Positions 62,087-64,000 of a stretch of 64,000 nt of DNA are shown in pieces (within the stretch, counting starts at the first letter, position 1; each line of letters begins with the position of its first letter). Source of the DNA: Diphasiastrum complanatum. Taxonomy: Eukaryota > Streptophyta > Lycopodiopsida > Lycopodiales > Lycopodiaceae. The stretch spans positions 29,658,340-29,722,339 of the forward strand of contig CM055111.1 of the NCBI GenBank assembly GCA_029204225.1. The letters are read 5' to 3'. A program made the translations under genes and the position numbers. Below the pieces are notes generated by a model that did not search any database, was not told where the DNA came from, and saw nothing but the letters and a program-made list of their open reading frames with translations.

Positions 62087-63637
62087 CAACAGAAGGTCTA
62101 TTAGATGTTGTTCATTCAGATATATGTGGACCTATGCAAGCTCCATCATTGCTAGATACAAAGTATTTTATTACTTTTATTGACGAATTTCTCAAAAGAA
62201 TAGCTGTTTACTTCATTAAGCAGAAATCAGATGCTTTCATCAAGTTTAGACAATTCAAAGAGCATGCAGAAAATTAAACTGGAAAACGAATCAAAGCATT
62301 GAGGTCTTTGATAACAGGGGAGAATACATCTCCATCGAATTCAAGGAGTACTACCTTGACAACGTCTTTGGAAATACATCAAATGGATGTACAGACAACA
62401 AATCTTAATAGACTTATCAAAGAAGCCATTTACATGGTGCAACCCAAAGATTATATTATCGAAGGTGAACACAATCATGTGTGTAAGCTCCATGAAGCAC
62501 TTTATGGCTGAAGTAATTTGCTCGAGCATGGTTTCAAAGGATCAATACTTTTCTTATTGATCACAGCTACATACCAAGCTCTTCATATTCGAATGTTTAC
62601 TTCAAGACAGTGCAACAGTCTTTTATCATTATTACTTTATATGTGGATGACACATTGCTCTTCGACAACATTACCAATATGATAAAGGAAGGAAAGACAA
62701 TGCTATCTTTTGAATTCGACATGACTGATCTGGGCAAAGCTCATTTCTGCCTTGGTATTCAAATCCACAGAGATAGAGATCAAAAGTTGATCTACATTAC
62801 TCAGCAGAGGTACATCTACAATATATTAGTCAGATACAATCTGATTAATTGCAAGTTAGCTCTCTCACCAATGGAACTAGGTCTCAAGTTGTCAAAGGAC
62901 CAGTGTCCTCAAACAATCGAAGAAAAGGAGCAGATGCGTGAGTCTCCTTATCATTCGATAAAAGGATCTCTTATGTACTCAATGATCTATACCAGGCCAA
63001 ACATAGCTTTTGCAGTCAGCTCCCTAAGTCAATTTATGACTAACTTTGGTATAATACATTGAAAGACTCTTATCAGAGTCATGAAATATCTTTGAGCTAC
63101 TATGGACTTTTGCATTTGTTATGGAGCAGTCGGCAATGACAAACTCAATTTACTCAGTGGTTATACATATGCAATTTGGGCAGGAGATGTAGACACTCGT
63201 AAATCCACTTCTGGATTTACATTCTTCCTCAACAATGGTCCAATTTCCTGAAACAGTCGCAAGCAACCTTTGATAACTCTATCTTCTACAGAATCAGAGT
63301 ATATCGTAGCCTCACAAGCTAGAAAGAAAGCAATTTGGTTGAGAAACTTACTTTTAGATATCAGTCTGAATCAATATGCTCCAACATTATTATTTTGTGA
63401 TAATCAAAGTGCCATTGCCTTGTCAGCCAACCCTAGGTTTCATTCTAGGAGTAAGCACATTGAAATTAAATATCACTATGTCAGAAGCAAGGTTCTCGAC
63501 AAAGAGGTCAGATTGCAGTACTGTCGAACGCAAGATATGACAACAAATATTTTTACCAAAGCATTAAGCTTGGATGCGCATAAAAAGTTCTGTGCAGAAC
63601 TAAGTTTGAAGGTCAAGGCATTCATGGATTCAAATTA
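62087..63637 (+). pseudogene. Copia D integrase, RT and RNase H
   Basis: Integrase pieces (VVHSDICGPM, FITFIDEF, RSFDNRGEYI) jump at about 62,360 into RT (internal deletion of integrase end and RT start), then YVDDTLLFDN with intact catalytic Asp pair and DMTDLGKAHFCLGIQIHRD. RNase H has STSGFTFFLNN, STESEYIVASQARK and SKHIEIKYHYVR, ending SLKVKAFMDSN at 63,637. There are stops near 62,278, 63,062 and 63,095. It lies on the same strand as the gag at 52.3-53.0 kb. Confidence 0.88.
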
Positions 63638-63645
63638 AGGGGGAG
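63633..63645 (+). other. Copia D polypurine tract
   Basis: aattaagggggag directly before the 3' LTR start tgttgg at 63646, the normal plus-strand priming site. Confidence 0.85.
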
Positions 63646-64000
63646 TGTTGGATTATTCTCCTACTAATCAACTAATCGACATTTTAATCTTTGTCCAATT
63701 TTTATTCAGACCTATAGATTTCTTTGTGTTTTTACACAGTCTGCATAACTACTCGAAAATGGCTCACAATGTCGGCATTTTCAGGATTTTCGTCTTTTGG
63801 TATTTTCTCTCACTTCAGCTTTTTCGCAAAATGCCAGATGCCTCAAATGTTAGAAAATGACGTTGGCGAAGACCTTCACATTTTTTGCATGAGAGTTTAC
63901 GTTCATTTCTGCGGAGTTACAGTTTATGTTTAAATCTACAGACAGAGTTTTTACTAACCAAAGCCACCGACTTGCATTAATTCATCAGCAAGTAATTTTT
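63646..64000 (+). repeat. 3' LTR of Copia D, cut by window end
   Basis: Matches 51,156 to about 51,503 with roughly one difference per ten bases. It ends at the window edge just where the 5' LTR starts its 42-base segment shared with Copia B. Confidence 0.9.

Overview
The window is a stretch of nuclear DNA from a land plant with a large, repeat-rich genome. The evidence is host genes with plant architectures and long AT-rich introns, namely a plant-type selenoprotein O homologue, a DOXC-class 2-oxoglutarate dioxygenase, an ATL-type RING-H2 E3 ligase and exons of cytosolic malate dehydrogenase. These are buried in LTR retrotransposons whose primer-binding sites match plant initiator-Met tRNA (TGGTATCAGAGC). 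The long TE-filled introns suggest a gymnosperm or fern, but the sequence alone does not settle this. No bacterial, organellar or CRISPR features were seen.

Layout. 1-7.3 kb: a cluster of related hAT transposons. It comprises a near-perfect head-to-head palindrome of two hAT 5' ends (1-930), a degraded full-length element on + (772-5059) and an internally deleted relative on - (about 5561-7260). 8.7-11.3 kb: five intact exons of SelO, with the N-terminal exons not visible. 11.3-16.8 kb: no recognisable gene. 16.8-20.7 kb: a Copia gag fragment (-) abutting a lone cytochrome P450 exon, then a Ty3/gypsy LTR-like region and gag. 20.7-23.8 kb: a Copia LTR/leader rich in CACACGTGTG palindromes and a roughly 310-bp hairpin-bearing tandem array. 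24.0-32.5 kb: a complete three-exon 2OG-Fe(II) dioxygenase whose second intron is about 7.2 kb and contains pieces of a LINE, a chromovirus and a Copia. 36.1-39.2 kb: a Copia element lacking its integrase. 40.8 kb: a tiny tRNA-derived SINE with a 15-bp target-site duplication. 43.5-44.0 kb: an intact ATL67-like RING-H2 gene. 45.1-64.0 kb: nested retroelements. An old Copia (C) was entered by a Copia (B) that carries an internal inversion, and by a Copia (D) whose two halves enclose about 9 kb of foreign DNA: an unidentified decayed ORF, cytosolic MDH exons and a gypsy fragment.

Functional content. Three host loci look intact or potentially intact: SelO (predicted mitochondrial protein AMPylase; N-terminus unseen), the dioxygenase (362 aa) and the ATL E3 ligase (186 aa). 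They have no evident operon-like or pathway relationship; their proximity looks incidental. The rest is transposons at various stages of decay. The most informative structures are the Copia inversion, the shared C-terminal AT-hook tails of the two hAT elements, the hairpin tandem array, the 85-bp SINE, and the host gene exons (P450, MDH) stranded inside retroelement nests.
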